From assembly GCF_007671675.1 (NCBI RefSeq), contig NZ_VCGW01000001.1:744001-808000 (forward strand): a stretch of DNA of 64,000 bases, in the 5' to 3' direction. Below the pieces are notes generated by a model. The model saw nothing but the letters and a program-made list of their open reading frames with translations, was not told where the DNA came from and did not search any database. Both the position numbers and the translations under genes were made by a program. Numbering within the stretch: position 1 is the first letter of the stretch; every line of letters starts with the position of its first letter. Below, piece by piece: positions 45,039-54,716 of the stretch. Origin of the DNA: Marinobacter maritimus. GTDB taxonomy: Bacteria > Pseudomonadota > Gammaproteobacteria > Pseudomonadales > Oleiphilaceae.

Positions 45039-46616
45039 ATGGCCCACAACATTCACGACCACCGTATCCTGATTCTGGATTTTGGTTCCCAGTACACTCA
45101 GCTGATTGCCCGCCGCGTGCGTGAAATTGGTGTGTACTGTGAAGTCCGCGCTTTCGATATCACCGAAGAAGAGCTGAAGGCGTTTAATCCCAAAGGCATT
45201 TTGTTGGCCGGCGGCCCGGAATCGGTCACAGAGCTGGGTGGACCACGTGCGCCTGAAGGACTGTTTGACCGCGGTATTCCGGTGCTGGGAATCTGCTACG
45301 GCATGCAAACCATGGCCGAACAAATGGGTGGCCGGGTAGCCAGTTCCGAAAAGCGTGAATTTGGTTATGCTCAGGTAAAAGTGCGCGCCAAAGGCCCGTT
45401 GCTGCAGGACATCACAGACCACCTGACAGCCATGGGCGAATCACTGCTGGATGTCTGGATGAGCCACGGTGACAAGGTTGTGGCTATGCCCGAGGGCTTT
45501 GAGTTACTGGCGTCAACCGAGAGCGCACCGATTGCTGCGATGCAGGATCTGTCACGTAATCTTTACGGCCTGCAATTCCATCCGGAAGTGACTCACACTC
45601 TGCAGGGCAAGCGGATTCTTGAGCACTTCGTGATGAACATCTGTGGCTGTGAAGCTCTATGGACTCCCGCCAAGATTGTTGACGACGCAGTACAAAAGAT
45701 CCGTGAGCAGGTAGGCTCCGACAAAGTGTTGCTTGGCCTGTCTGGCGGTGTAGATTCGTCTGTAACGGCAGCGCTTCTGCACAAGGCCATTGGCGACCAG
45801 CTTACCTGTGTGTTTGTCGACAACGGCTTGCTGCGCCTGAACGAAGGCGATCAGGTAATGGATATGTTCGGCAGCAGCATGGGCGTAAAAGTCATTCGCG
45901 CCGATGCGGAAGAGCGCTTTCTGACTAACCTCAAGGGCGTCAGCGATCCGGAACAAAAGCGCAAGGTGATTGGCAACACCTTTATTGACGTGTTCGATGA
46001 AGAAGCCACGCGCATTAAAGATGTGAACTGGCTGGCCCAAGGCACCATCTATCCGGACGTGATCGAGTCTGCCGCCTCTAAAACCGGCAAGGCCCATGTG
46101 ATCAAATCTCACCACAACGTGGGTGGCCTGCCAGAAACCATGAAGCTGAAGTTGGTAGAGCCGCTGCGTGAGCTGTTCAAAGACGAAGTGCGCCGAATTG
46201 GTCTTGAACTTGGCCTGCCATACGACATGGTGTACCGCCACCCATTCCCGGGGCCAGGCTTGGGGGTGCGCATACTGGGCGAAGTTAAGAAAGACTACGC
46301 CGATATCCTGCGCCGTGCCGATGCCATCTTCCTGGAAGAGCTGCACCGAGCTGATTTTTACCACAAAACCAGCCAGGCTTTCGCAGTCTTCTTGCCGGTT
46401 AAGTCAGTAGGTGTGGTTGGTGATGCCCGTCGCTACGAGTGGGTAATCGCACTTCGCGCTGTTGAAACCATTGATTTCATGACCGCACGCTGGGCACACC
46501 TGCCGTACGACCTGCTGGAAACTGTGTCTAACCGCATTATCAATGAGATCAGCGGTGTGTCACGGGTGACTTACGATGTGTCTTCCAAGCCGCCTGCTAC
46601 AATTGAGTGGGAGTAA
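45039..46616 (+). CDS. guaA: GMP synthase (glutamine-hydrolysing)
   Basis: 525 residues, identical in length to E. coli GuaA. It converts XMP to GMP using glutamine and ATP. Amidotransferase domain with Cys86 (GICYGMQ) and the His-Glu pair in [13 protein letters not shown] pyrophosphatase P-loop [17 protein letters not shown]-terminal dimerisation domain ending PPATIEWE. Second gene of the guaBA operon. Confidence 0.98.
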   Translation: MAHNIHDHRILILDFGSQYTQLIARRVREIGVYCEVRAFDITEEELKAFNPKGILLAGGPESVTELGGPRAPEGLFDRGIPVLGICYGMQTMAEQMGGRVASSEKREFGYAQVKVRAKGPLLQDITDHLTAMGESLLDVWMSHGDKVVAMPEGFELLASTESAPIAAMQDLSRNLYGLQFHPEVTHTLQGKRILEHFVMNICGCEALWTPAKIVDDAVQKIREQVGSDKVLLGLSGGVDSSVTAALLHKAIGDQLTCVFVDNGLLRLNEGDQVMDMFGSSMGVKVIRADAEERFLTNLKGVSDPEQKRKVIGNTFIDVFDEEATRIKDVNWLAQGTIYPDVIESAASKTGKAHVIKSHHNVGGLPETMKLKLVEPLRELFKDEVRRIGLELGLPYDMVYRHPFPGPGLGVRILGEVKKDYADILRRADAIFLEELHRADFYHKTSQAFAVFLPVKSVGVVGDARRYEWVIALRAVETIDFMTARWAHLPYDLLETVSNRIINEISGVSRVTYDVSSKPPATIEWE

Positions 46617-46672
46617 GTCCGGGTCCCGCAAGGGCAGACGCATAAACTGGAATAGAGGCATTGCCTGACAGG

Positions 46673-48241
46673 ATGGCGACAGTTTCAAGGCACGCAGTGC
46701 GTGCCAGAAGTATATGTATTCTGTTCGTCATTCTGTTTATACAGGGTTGCGCCCAGCTGCCCCCTCGAAATGCATCGTCGCTGTCGTACGCGTTTGACCG
46801 TCCGGAGGAAACGCGCCTGGGCCGCGAGGTTCAGCCCCACCTGCAGAATCAACCGAGTGATTCCGGATTTTACATTCAGGACACTGGTCGCGAGGCCTTT
46901 TTGCAGCGCGCCGCGCTGATTGAGGCTGCCGAGCAAAGTATCGATGCGCAGTACTACATCTGGAACAGCGATGTGTCGGGGACCTATCTGGTGCGACGTC
47001 TGCTGGTGGCCGCCGACCGCGGTGTCCGTGTGCGGCTGTTGCTCGATGATGTGAACCTCGACGGTCGTGACTCTATGTTCGCCGCGTTGGATCGGCATCC
47101 AAATATCAAGATTTCCATATACAATCCCTTCGTGACCCGCTCAGGCATCGGTAAATGGCTGAACTTTGTCACCGACTTTCAGCGTCTTAATCAGCGTATG
47201 CACAACAAGACCTTCGTGGTCGACGGCGCGCTAGGGATTATGGGGGGGCGCAATATTGGGGATGAGTACTTCGACATACACCCACAGATGAACTTTCGCG
47301 ACCGCGATGTTCTGATTGCAGGTCCGATTGTTGCTGATCTGTCCGCTAATTTCGATGCTTTCTGGAACAGCGCGTCAAGCTATCCCATTAGCCAGTTGGA
47401 GCCTGATGCTGTGCAAGAGCAAGACCTGAATGCACAGTTGGATCAGATCCGTGCGACCGCTTCCGACATCACCGGGCTCACCCGGGTGCCACCGCAAAAC
47501 TCGAGGTCGGCGCTTGAGTACATGTTGCAGACGCTGTCGGGGTTGATCTGGGCCGAAGGCAAGTTGGTGTTTGACTCGCCATCAGTAGATGCTCAAGCGG
47601 ATGCGGATAGCCCCCAGCGCAGTGCTCAGATGTTGCACCAACTTGTTGAGCAGGCTGACAAGAACATTCTGGTGGAGTCCGCGTATCTCATTCTCGGAGA
47701 CGACCAGCTCGATATACTGAGACAGATCAGGGCAAGAGGCGTCCGTGTCTCGGCCTTGACCAATTCACTGGCCTCCAACGACCTCACCACCAATCATGCC
47801 GGCTACGCACGTCGTCGCGGCGCGATGCTCGCCAACGGGGCGGAGCTGTATGAGTTGCGTCCCGACGCAGCAGGCTGCTCGAGTTGGATTGAGATGCCGG
47901 GTTTCTGCAATAACGGTGCAGTGGGCCTGCACGCCAAATCGGCAGTTTTCGATCGCAAAACTTTGTACATTGGCTCATTCAATATCAATCTACGCTCTAT
48001 CTACCTGAACTCTGAAACCGTGCTGGTGATCCACGGCCCCCAATTGGCAGAGCGGCTTGCGCAGGACATCGAAGCGGCAATGGCGCCGGAAAACAGTTGG
48101 CGGGTGACCCGGGATGCTGATGGGCAGCTGCTCTGGTCGGCGGGTGAGGATCAACTCTGGACGCACGAACCGGCCACGGGGTTCTGGCGGCGCTTCAAAT
48201 CCGGCCTCTTCAGCTTGTTGCCGATGGAGAAGTATCTATAA
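46673..48241 (+). CDS. Phospholipase D-type lipoprotein (cardiolipin synthase C-like)
   Basis: About 522 residues from ATG 46673; a TTG at 46661 is the alternative. Signal sequence with lipobox (ILFVILFIQGC), so probably membrane-anchored and exported. Two HKD motifs: HNKTFVVDGALGIMGGRN (about residue 180) and HAKSAVFDRKTLYIGSFN (about 425), the paired active site of the PLD superfamily. Closest recognisable relatives are ClsC/YmdC proteins that make cardiolipin from phosphatidylethanolamine and phosphatidylglycerol, but those are not typical lipoproteins with this length, so the substrate is open. Follows guaA by 44-57 bases. Confidence 0.85.
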   Translation: MATVSRHAVRARSICILFVILFIQGCAQLPPRNASSLSYAFDRPEETRLGREVQPHLQNQPSDSGFYIQDTGREAFLQRAALIEAAEQSIDAQYYIWNSDVSGTYLVRRLLVAADRGVRVRLLLDDVNLDGRDSMFAALDRHPNIKISIYNPFVTRSGIGKWLNFVTDFQRLNQRMHNKTFVVDGALGIMGGRNIGDEYFDIHPQMNFRDRDVLIAGPIVADLSANFDAFWNSASSYPISQLEPDAVQEQDLNAQLDQIRATASDITGLTRVPPQNSRSALEYMLQTLSGLIWAEGKLVFDSPSVDAQADADSPQRSAQMLHQLVEQADKNILVESAYLILGDDQLDILRQIRARGVRVSALTNSLASNDLTTNHAGYARRRGAMLANGAELYELRPDAAGCSSWIEMPGFCNNGAVGLHAKSAVFDRKTLYIGSFNINLRSIYLNSETVLVIHGPQLAERLAQDIEAAMAPENSWRVTRDADGQLLWSAGEDQLWTHEPATGFWRRFKSGLFSLLPMEKYL

Positions 48242-48284
48242 CTTCGGCTAGTGGTTTACGCAAACACCGGAGGCACGACTCACT

Positions 48285-48325
48285 ACTGAAACGCATCGTT
48301 CAAGTGTTGCACGGTGCGTTTCAGT
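48285..48325. terminator. Hairpin between the PLD-type gene and the alcohol dehydrogenase
   Basis: ACTGAAACGCA (48285-48295) pairs with TGCGTTTCAGT (48315-48325) with a 19-base loop that can pair further (CGT/ACG). It lies between convergent genes and is followed on the plus strand by TCGTTGTCTCTGT, a weak T-rich stretch. Confidence 0.55.
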
Positions 48326-48352
48326 TCGTTGTCTCTGTCGCTGGTGACCCGA

Positions 48353-49384
48353 TCACTCAGCCGTTAACAGCATCTTGATGGCTTGCGTTTTCGCGGCGTC
48401 GCTGAAAATATCGTAGGCCTTTTCAATATCGTTGAGTTGAAAGCGATGGGTGACCAGATCCTCGGGCTTGACGCCGCCGCTTTCCACAGTCCGCATCAGC
48501 ACAGGAATGGTGTCGGTATTTACCAGGCCGGTACGCAGGGTGATGTTCTTGATCCACAAGTCCTGCAGTTTGAACTCAACGCTCTTGCCATGCACCCCGA
48601 TGTTGGCGATATGGCCGCCTGCGCGGACAATGTTTTGGCAGATATCGAAGGTTTCGGGAATACCTACCGCTTCCATGGCTACGTCTACGCCTTCACCATC
48701 GGTCAGCTTTTTGATGGCCTCAATCGGGTCCCGGGCTACAGTGTCGGTTGCGCCGAGCATTTTGGCCATGGCCAGGCGATTCTCATCCGGGTCAACCATG
48801 ATGATCCGCGCTGGAGAGTAAAAGCGAGAGGTCATCAGAGCTGCCAGTCCGATAGGGCCAGCACCGATGATCGCCACTGTGTCGCCGAGCTTTACCTCGC
48901 CGTTCAGGGCACCAATTTCGTGTCCGGTGGGCAGGATGTCGCTGAGCATAACGGCCGCAGCGCGATCCATGTCTTTTGGTAGAATATACAGGCTGTTATC
49001 TGCGTGGGGGATGCGCACATATTCGGCCTGGGTGCCATCGATCAGGTGGCCGAGAATCCAGCCGCCGTCGCGGCAATGGGCATAAACGCCGCGTTTGCAA
49101 TAGTCGCACCGCCCGCAGGAAGTGACACAGGATATCAATACCTCGTCGCCAACCTTGATGTTGCTTACGCCGTCACCAACTTCTTCCACCACCCCCAGGC
49201 CTTCGTGACCCAGAATGCGGCCCGCTGTTACCGCAGGCACATCGCCTTTCAGGATGTGCAGGTCGGTGCCGCAAATGGTTGTATGGGTGATGCGGACCAC
49301 TGCGTCCGTGGGTTTTTCGATCGCCGGCTTAGGCTTGTCTTCCCAGCTGCGTTTGCCGGGCCCATGAAATACCAATGCTTTCAT
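48353..49384 (-). CDS. Zinc-dependent alcohol dehydrogenase
   Basis: 343 residues, medium-chain dehydrogenase. Catalytic zinc site with Cys38 in TICGTDLHILKGDVP and the GHEGLGVVEEVGDGV motif; structural zinc cysteines in SCGRCDYCKRGVYAHC; NAD-binding VAIIGAGPIGLAALM. The substrate may be a short-chain alcohol or diol, but it cannot be fixed from sequence. It is divergent from the RND operon; the 209-base gap contains the TetR-type operator, so shared control is possible. Confidence 0.93.
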   Translation of the reverse strand: MKALVFHGPGKRSWEDKPKPAIEKPTDAVVRITHTTICGTDLHILKGDVPAVTAGRILGHEGLGVVEEVGDGVSNIKVGDEVLISCVTSCGRCDYCKRGVYAHCRDGGWILGHLIDGTQAEYVRIPHADNSLYILPKDMDRAAAVMLSDILPTGHEIGALNGEVKLGDTVAIIGAGPIGLAALMTSRFYSPARIIMVDPDENRLAMAKMLGATDTVARDPIEAIKKLTDGEGVDVAMEAVGIPETFDICQNIVRAGGHIANIGVHGKSVEFKLQDLWIKNITLRTGLVNTDTIPVLMRTVESGGVKPEDLVTHRFQLNDIEKAYDIFSDAAKTQAIKMLLTAE

Positions 49385-49530
49385 AACACTTTCTCCTTTG
49401 ATGCTGCAGAACTGCCAATATCAGGTATTGCCATTTCAAGCATGCGCGGACTGCACTCGGCGTCCTTGATTCACGTCAATATCAGGTCCAGTCGATCACC
49501 TGAGGCTAAAAGAGACCGATCACTCATTGG

Positions 49531-49560
49531 TTGCAGGAAAGATAGTGACTAATTACTATC
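49531..49560 (+). promoter_or_regulatory. Promoter with embedded TetR-type operator for the efflux operon
   Basis: TTGCAG (49531-49536), 17 bases, TACTAT (49554-49559). The inverted repeat GATAGTGACTAATTACTATC fills 49541-49560 and so covers the spacer and the -10. A repressor bound here would block the promoter. The same repeat with three changes lies at 62023-62042. The operon starts 34 bases downstream at 49594. Confidence 0.75.
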
Positions 49561-49593
49561 TCTAGATCTAGCTACTTTATAAGAGAAAATTCC

Positions 49594-50961
49594 ATGGCTC
49601 TGTGGCAGTTCAGTAACAGAAAATCGTTGGCGTTGGTCGGCCTTGTGGGCGGGGTTCTCTTGGTCGTGCTTCTTATTTTCTTGCGCGAGAGGCCGGCACA
49701 CAGTGAGTGGAATACGCTACCCATGCCCCTGACGGTCATTGAAGTACAGACCATGCCATTTGTTCTGACTGCGCGCGGCTTTGGTATTACCCGCCCGGTA
49801 CAAACCTGGCAGGCTGTGGCCAGCGTCGCCGGGCGCGTTGTTCAACGTCATCCGGAACTCAACAGCGGAACCTTGCTGCCGGCAGGCACATTGTTGCTGG
49901 CACTGGACCCGGGGCGCTACCAATTGGCGATTGCCGAGACCGAAGCCGAGCTGGCCTCTCTGGCGGCCGAGCAAGCCCAGCTTGAAGTAGAAACACAAAA
50001 TACCCGCCACCTGTTACAGCTGGAACGTGAACGGCTGAAGTTGTCTGAAGGCGAGCTCAGGCGTATAGAGCGTCTCCTCAAAACCGGCTCGGTGTCCCAG
50101 TCACACCTTGATGAGCAGCGGCGCGCAACGCTCGCACAGCGTCAGCTTGTGCAGTCGCTGGATAACCAGCTCTCGCTGTTGCCGTCGAAACAACAATATC
50201 TTGATGCCCAGATACAGCGCGCTAATACGCGTCTGGAGCAGGGGCGTCAGGATCTTGCAGATACCCGTTTTATTGCTCCTTATGATCTGCGCATCCGCGC
50301 TGTCGAAGTGGAAGAGCACCAGTATGCGGGCATTGGGCAATCGCTGTTTCTTGCGGACGGCATTGAACAGGCTGAAGTTGAAGCGCAGGTCCCTCTGACC
50401 ATGTTGCGCAGACTCATGAAAGCCGTGGCGAGACCCATTGATTCGCAGGGATCCGCGCTGGATATCACCGAGCGGCTTGATTTTTCGGTCATCCGCAGCG
50501 AACTAGAGCTGACCGGCTTTCCGGCCGTGCGCTGGCCTGCAAGCGTTACCAGAGTGGCCAGTGGCCTGGATCCCGGTACACGCAGCGGGCGGGTAGTCGT
50601 TACCGTGGACCAGCCATACAGCCTCGCACGATTGCCCGGACGCCCCGCATTGCAGCGTGATATGCATGTTCAGGTCAATTTCGCCGTCGACAGTCCCAAA
50701 CCCTTGCTGGCGGTGCCGTCTTCGGCGGTGCATCAGGGCGAGATCTACCTGCTGGGAGAGGGTAACCTTCTGCAGCGGCGCCCAGTGAGGGTCGCCTTTG
50801 AGCAGAATGGTCTGGCGGTGATTGAGAGTGGGTTGGTGGCCGGCGAGCTGCTGATCACGGATGATCCTGTGCCTGCCATCGCAGGCATGAAAGTAACGCC
50901 ACATCGCAACATAGATCTTGAACAACACCTGAGGCAACTTGCCCTGGGTGCGGCGCAATGA
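49594..50961 (+). CDS. RND efflux periplasmic adaptor subunit
   Basis: 455 residues, membrane fusion protein. N-terminal membrane anchor (about 10-30), lipoyl half-motifs around ARGFGITRPVQTWQAVASVAGRVVQ and FIAPYDLRIRAVEVEEHQYAGIGQ, and between them a coiled-coil hairpin (about 110-215) of LAIAETEAELASLAAEQAQLEVE type, then beta-barrel and membrane-proximal domains. Links the RND pump to an outer-membrane channel. It overlaps the pump gene by four bases. First gene of a six-gene operon behind the operator at 49541. Confidence 0.92.
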   Translation: MALWQFSNRKSLALVGLVGGVLLVVLLIFLRERPAHSEWNTLPMPLTVIEVQTMPFVLTARGFGITRPVQTWQAVASVAGRVVQRHPELNSGTLLPAGTLLLALDPGRYQLAIAETEAELASLAAEQAQLEVETQNTRHLLQLERERLKLSEGELRRIERLLKTGSVSQSHLDEQRRATLAQRQLVQSLDNQLSLLPSKQQYLDAQIQRANTRLEQGRQDLADTRFIAPYDLRIRAVEVEEHQYAGIGQSLFLADGIEQAEVEAQVPLTMLRRLMKAVARPIDSQGSALDITERLDFSVIRSELELTGFPAVRWPASVTRVASGLDPGTRSGRVVVTVDQPYSLARLPGRPALQRDMHVQVNFAVDSPKPLLAVPSSAVHQGEIYLLGEGNLLQRRPVRVAFEQNGLAVIESGLVAGELLITDDPVPAIAGMKVTPHRNIDLEQHLRQLALGAAQ

Positions 50962-53900
50962 TCCGCTGGTTTGCAGGCCATCCCACAGCGGCCAATCTGC
51001 TGTTGATACTGCTGTTGGCTGCGGGACTGTTCGCGGCGCCAAATCTCAAACGTGAAACTTTTCCTGATTATCGCCCTGTTGAGGTCAGTATCGACGTCGT
51101 TTATCGCGGCGCCAGTGCTACCGACGTTGAAGACGCGGTCTGTCGCCGTTTGTACGATGCCGTCAAAGGCGTTGATTACCTCGATGAGATAAGGTGCGTT
51201 GCACAGGACAATCTCGCCCGCGCCACCGTCTCCATGGAGGCTGCCGGAGATTCTATACGCTTTCTGAGCGATATCGATACTGAAGTCAATGCGCTTACCG
51301 ATTTGCCAGCTCGGGCCGAAAGACCTGTGGTGCGGGAGCTGCACCGCAGTGACCTGGTAGCGGCGGTAGCAGTTTATGGCGATATGGCACCAAACCAGCT
51401 TGAAGACTACGCGTTTCAACTGGAAGAGCGCATCATGTCGCTTCCCGGCGTGGCTCAGGTAACCCTGGAGGGCCTCTCCCAGCGCCAGTGGCAAGTCGAG
51501 GTATCGCGGGCTGTGCTGGCCCAGTATGGGTTGTCCGCCAGCGACCTGGCTTTGCGGCTCAGACAGCAGAGCATTGATGTGCCTTTGGGTACGCTGGAGA
51601 CTCCGGATCGTGACATTTTATTGCGTTTTACCGATCAGCGGCGAAGTCTGCAAGAGCTTTCAGAACTCGTGGTGGTTTCAGGCGGTGGCAGTGGTGAGCT
51701 TACTCTTGGTCAGATAGCGACTCTGCGGGAAACTGGGGAGCAACCCGAGGCACAGATCTATTTCAACAACCAGCGAGCTGTGGTGCTGGAGGTGAGCAAG
51801 ACGCTTCGTGATGATTCGTTGGATGTACTGGAAGAGCTGAGGAAATTAATAGACATTGAGCGCCAGCGTATCGACGGGCCCCTGCAACTGACCCTGACCC
51901 AGAATATGACCAGCATCGTGCGCGATCGCCTGGAAATGCTGGTTAGTAACGGTATAGCGGGATTGGCGTTGCTGATCGTGGTAATGGGGTTGTTCTTCCG
52001 TCCACGCCTCGCATTTTGGGCGGTACTAGGTTTGCCCGTAGCGTTTGCAGGCGCTTTTTTTGTGATGAGTCTGAGCGGCTTGTCGTTGAACATGATCACC
52101 CTCGTAGCCTTGTTGATGGCGATAGGTATCGTTATGGATGATGCCGTGGTGATAGTTGATAATATCGCCGTCCATGCCCGGAAGGGGGCTTCGCCTCTGG
52201 AAGCCGTAGTGGAGGGCACACGGCAGGTGTTGCCGGGAGTTGTATCGTCTTTCCTGACAACCGTCTGGGTGTTTGCGCCTCTGGCGTTTCTTGCCGGGGA
52301 GTTGGGTGCGGTGCTTGAAGTTTTGCCGGTGGTGTTGATTGCAGCACTATTCGCGAGCCTTATCGAAGCACTCTGGATCCTGCCTCATCATCTCAAAGGC
52401 AGCGTTCCATTGTTGCATATGAGTACTCAATCCCATTTTCGCATAGCTTTTGACCGCTATTTTGGTGCCTTTCAGGAACGCGTCGGCAGGCTCGCCGACA
52501 CTGCAGTGAGCTGGCGGTATGCCGTGTTGGGTGGGGTGTTGTTCATTTTGTTGGGCACCGCAGGTTTTATGGCTGGCGGCCATGTAAGCACAGAAGCCAT
52601 GCCGGATCTTGACGGCGATACACTGGAGGCACGGCTTTTGTTGCCTCAGGGCACCCCACTAGAGCGCACAGAACTGGCCGCCGCAAAGATTGCAGACGCG
52701 ATGTGGCATCTCAATGATGTTTTAACGCCGGAGCAGCCCGATGAGTCTCCATTGGTGGACGCCATTCAGGTGCGCTTCAATTATAACCCCAGCGCGCAAG
52801 AGGCGGGTGCACATGTCGCGACGGTGATGGTCGATCTGTTGAGTGCCGAACTCCGAACCCTGACGCTGGATGAGCTGACGGTTGCCTGGCGCAAACAGAT
52901 TGGCGATATTCCCGGGCTTTCAAGCCTGATTATTCAGGAACCGGGTTTCGGCCCTGCCGGCATACCCATCGAAGTGCGGTTGCAGGGGATGAACCTAAAG
53001 GAACTGAAGGCGGCCTCGCTGGACGTGAGCGATCATCTGACCGGTTATGAGGCCGTCTACAACATTATTGATGATCTGCGCCCCGGTAAACCGCAGCGAA
53101 CCTTTACCCTGACGGACGGTGCACTGGCATCCGGATTAACCGCGGAAATGGTCGCATCCCAGTTGCGTGCCGCCTTCCTTGGGAAGATTGCTGATACGCA
53201 GCGCGTAGACCAGCGTGATGTGGAAATACTGGTACGCCAAGCCGAGTCTGACAGGTCCAGCCTTGATGATCTGGCGCAACAGACCATTCTGATGCCCGAT
53301 GGGCGTCAGATGCCGCTGGAAGTTGTTGCCGATATCCACAATCAGCGCAATTGGGGCATGATCACACGTGTTGGCGGACAGCGCACCGTTACGGTTCAGG
53401 CTAATGTGGATGCGCGCAAGGCGAGCGCTCAGGCGGTTGTTAATGATATGCGCAGCCAATGGCTGATGGAGTTTGAGCAGCGCCATCCAAATGTGACAGT
53501 CAGCTTTGAAGGCCAGGTGGCTCGTTCCGCAGAAACAGGCGGTTCCATTGCCCGTGGGCTGATGGTTGGTTTGCTGGGTGTATTTGTGATTCTGTCATTC
53601 CAGTTTCGCAGCTACGCCGAGCCGCTTATTGTTATGCTGGCGATTCCGCTGGCTTTTGTCGGCGCGCTTTGGGGACATGTTTTGCTGGGCTGGTACATCT
53701 CCATGCCATCGATGATCGGTGCCGCGTCTCTGGCCGGCATAGTGGTAAACGATTCCATACTGCTGGTTCAGTTCATCAAGGAACATCGCAGAAAGGGCAT
53801 GACTGCAATTGTCGCGGCAGGGCAGGCCAGTCGCGACAGGCTACGCGCCATCCTCATTACCTCCACCACTACCATCGCCGGGTTGTTGCCCTTGCTGGCA

Positions 53901-54059
53901 GAAACCAGCGTGCAGTCAGCGGCCATCAAACCTCTGGTGATTTCGGTAGTGTTTGGCCTGTTGGCCACTACTGTGTTGGTACTTGTGATGATTCCGGCGG
54001 TTTATGTGTTGTTCGATGATTGGGGCTGGACGGCCGGCGAGCCTGCAGAAGCCGAATAG
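50958..54059 (+). CDS. RND superfamily efflux permease
   Basis: 1033 residues, AcrB-like hydrophobe/amphiphile exporter. Twelve membrane helices in two repeats, each with a large periplasmic loop. Helix 4 carries the proton-relay aspartates in ALLMAIGIVMDDAVVIVDN. Opens IRWFAGHPTAANLLLILLLAAGLFA and FPDYRPVEVSIDVVYRGASATDVEDAV. Substrates are unknown: amphiphilic toxins, solvents or lipids. The sequence belongs to the AcrB-like group with a long N-terminal half, not the heavy-metal type. No outer-membrane factor gene accompanies it, so it must use a TolC-type channel encoded elsewhere. Confidence 0.94.
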   Translation: MIRWFAGHPTAANLLLILLLAAGLFAAPNLKRETFPDYRPVEVSIDVVYRGASATDVEDAVCRRLYDAVKGVDYLDEIRCVAQDNLARATVSMEAAGDSIRFLSDIDTEVNALTDLPARAERPVVRELHRSDLVAAVAVYGDMAPNQLEDYAFQLEERIMSLPGVAQVTLEGLSQRQWQVEVSRAVLAQYGLSASDLALRLRQQSIDVPLGTLETPDRDILLRFTDQRRSLQELSELVVVSGGGSGELTLGQIATLRETGEQPEAQIYFNNQRAVVLEVSKTLRDDSLDVLEELRKLIDIERQRIDGPLQLTLTQNMTSIVRDRLEMLVSNGIAGLALLIVVMGLFFRPRLAFWAVLGLPVAFAGAFFVMSLSGLSLNMITLVALLMAIGIVMDDAVVIVDNIAVHARKGASPLEAVVEGTRQVLPGVVSSFLTTVWVFAPLAFLAGELGAVLEVLPVVLIAALFASLIEALWILPHHLKGSVPLLHMSTQSHFRIAFDRYFGAFQERVGRLADTAVSWRYAVLGGVLFILLGTAGFMAGGHVSTEAMPDLDGDTLEARLLLPQGTPLERTELAAAKIADAMWHLNDVLTPEQPDESPLVDAIQVRFNYNPSAQEAGAHVATVMVDLLSAELRTLTLDELTVAWRKQIGDIPGLSSLIIQEPGFGPAGIPIEVRLQGMNLKELKAASLDVSDHLTGYEAVYNIIDDLRPGKPQRTFTLTDGALASGLTAEMVASQLRAAFLGKIADTQRVDQRDVEILVRQAESDRSSLDDLAQQTILMPDGRQMPLEVVADIHNQRNWGMITRVGGQRTVTVQANVDARKASAQAVVNDMRSQWLMEFEQRHPNVTVSFEGQVARSAETGGSIARGLMVGLLGVFVILSFQFRSYAEPLIVMLAIPLAFVGALWGHVLLGWYISMPSMIGAASLAGIVVNDSILLVQFIKEHRRKGMTAIVAAGQASRDRLRAILITSTTTIAGLLPLLAETSVQSAAIKPLVISVVFGLLATTVLVLVMIPAVYVLFDDWGWTAGEPAEAE

Positions 54060-54084
54060 TCTGTAACGTTTATGAGAGGGTGTG

Positions 54085-54714
54085 ATGGAAAAGACAAGAC
54101 AAAAGAATCTTCCAGCCAATGAGCGCCGCAACGTTACCGTTGAGGCGGTAATAGATCTTGCCGCGACGACCAACCCGGGTGACATAACGACGGCGGCAAT
54201 CGCCAAACACATGAAGCTGACTCAGGGAGCTCTGTTCCGGCATTTCCCGAATAAAGAAGCCATCTGGCAGGCGGTCATGAAATGGGTTGCCGAACGCCTG
54301 ATGTCGCGGATCAAGAAAGCTGCGGACGGAATGGAGTCGCCCCTTGAGGCAATGCAAGCCATGTTCATGGCCCACATCGCGTTTGTTTCCGAGCACCCAG
54401 GGGCGCCACGTATGCTGTTCGGTGAGCTTCAGGGTGCCAAGGCAACACCGGCGAAACGCCTGGCCCATGCGTTGCTCAAACAGTACGCAGAACGCCTGAA
54501 CGAGCTGATCGAGACCGCCAAGTCGCGCGGTGAACTTCCGCGTGAGCTTGATAATCAGGCTGCTGCCACACTGTTTATAGGCACCATTCAAGGGTTGATC
54601 ATGCAGTCATTGATTTCCGGCGACATGGAGCAAATGCGCCAGGCCGCACCGGGTGTGTTTGCCATATACCGGCGCGGAATTGCCGGCACAGTTCCGGAAA
54701 AGCGAGGAGAATAA
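54085..54714 (+). CDS. TetR family repressor within the efflux operon
   Basis: 209 residues from ATG 54085. N-terminal helix-turn-helix at about 30-65: PGDITTAAIAKHMKLTQGALFRHFPNKEAIWQAV. The ligand domain (about 70-205) includes MQAMFMAHIAFVSEHPGAPRMLFGELQG. Situated between the RND pump and the HlyD/ABC genes and therefore probably autoregulated. The matching inverted repeats at 49541-49560 and 62023-62042 are the obvious candidate binding sites. Inducer unknown. Confidence 0.92.
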   Translation: MEKTRQKNLPANERRNVTVEAVIDLAATTNPGDITTAAIAKHMKLTQGALFRHFPNKEAIWQAVMKWVAERLMSRIKKAADGMESPLEAMQAMFMAHIAFVSEHPGAPRMLFGELQGAKATPAKRLAHALLKQYAERLNELIETAKSRGELPRELDNQAAATLFIGTIQGLIMQSLISGDMEQMRQAAPGVFAIYRRGIAGTVPEKRGE

Positions 54715-54716
54715 TC

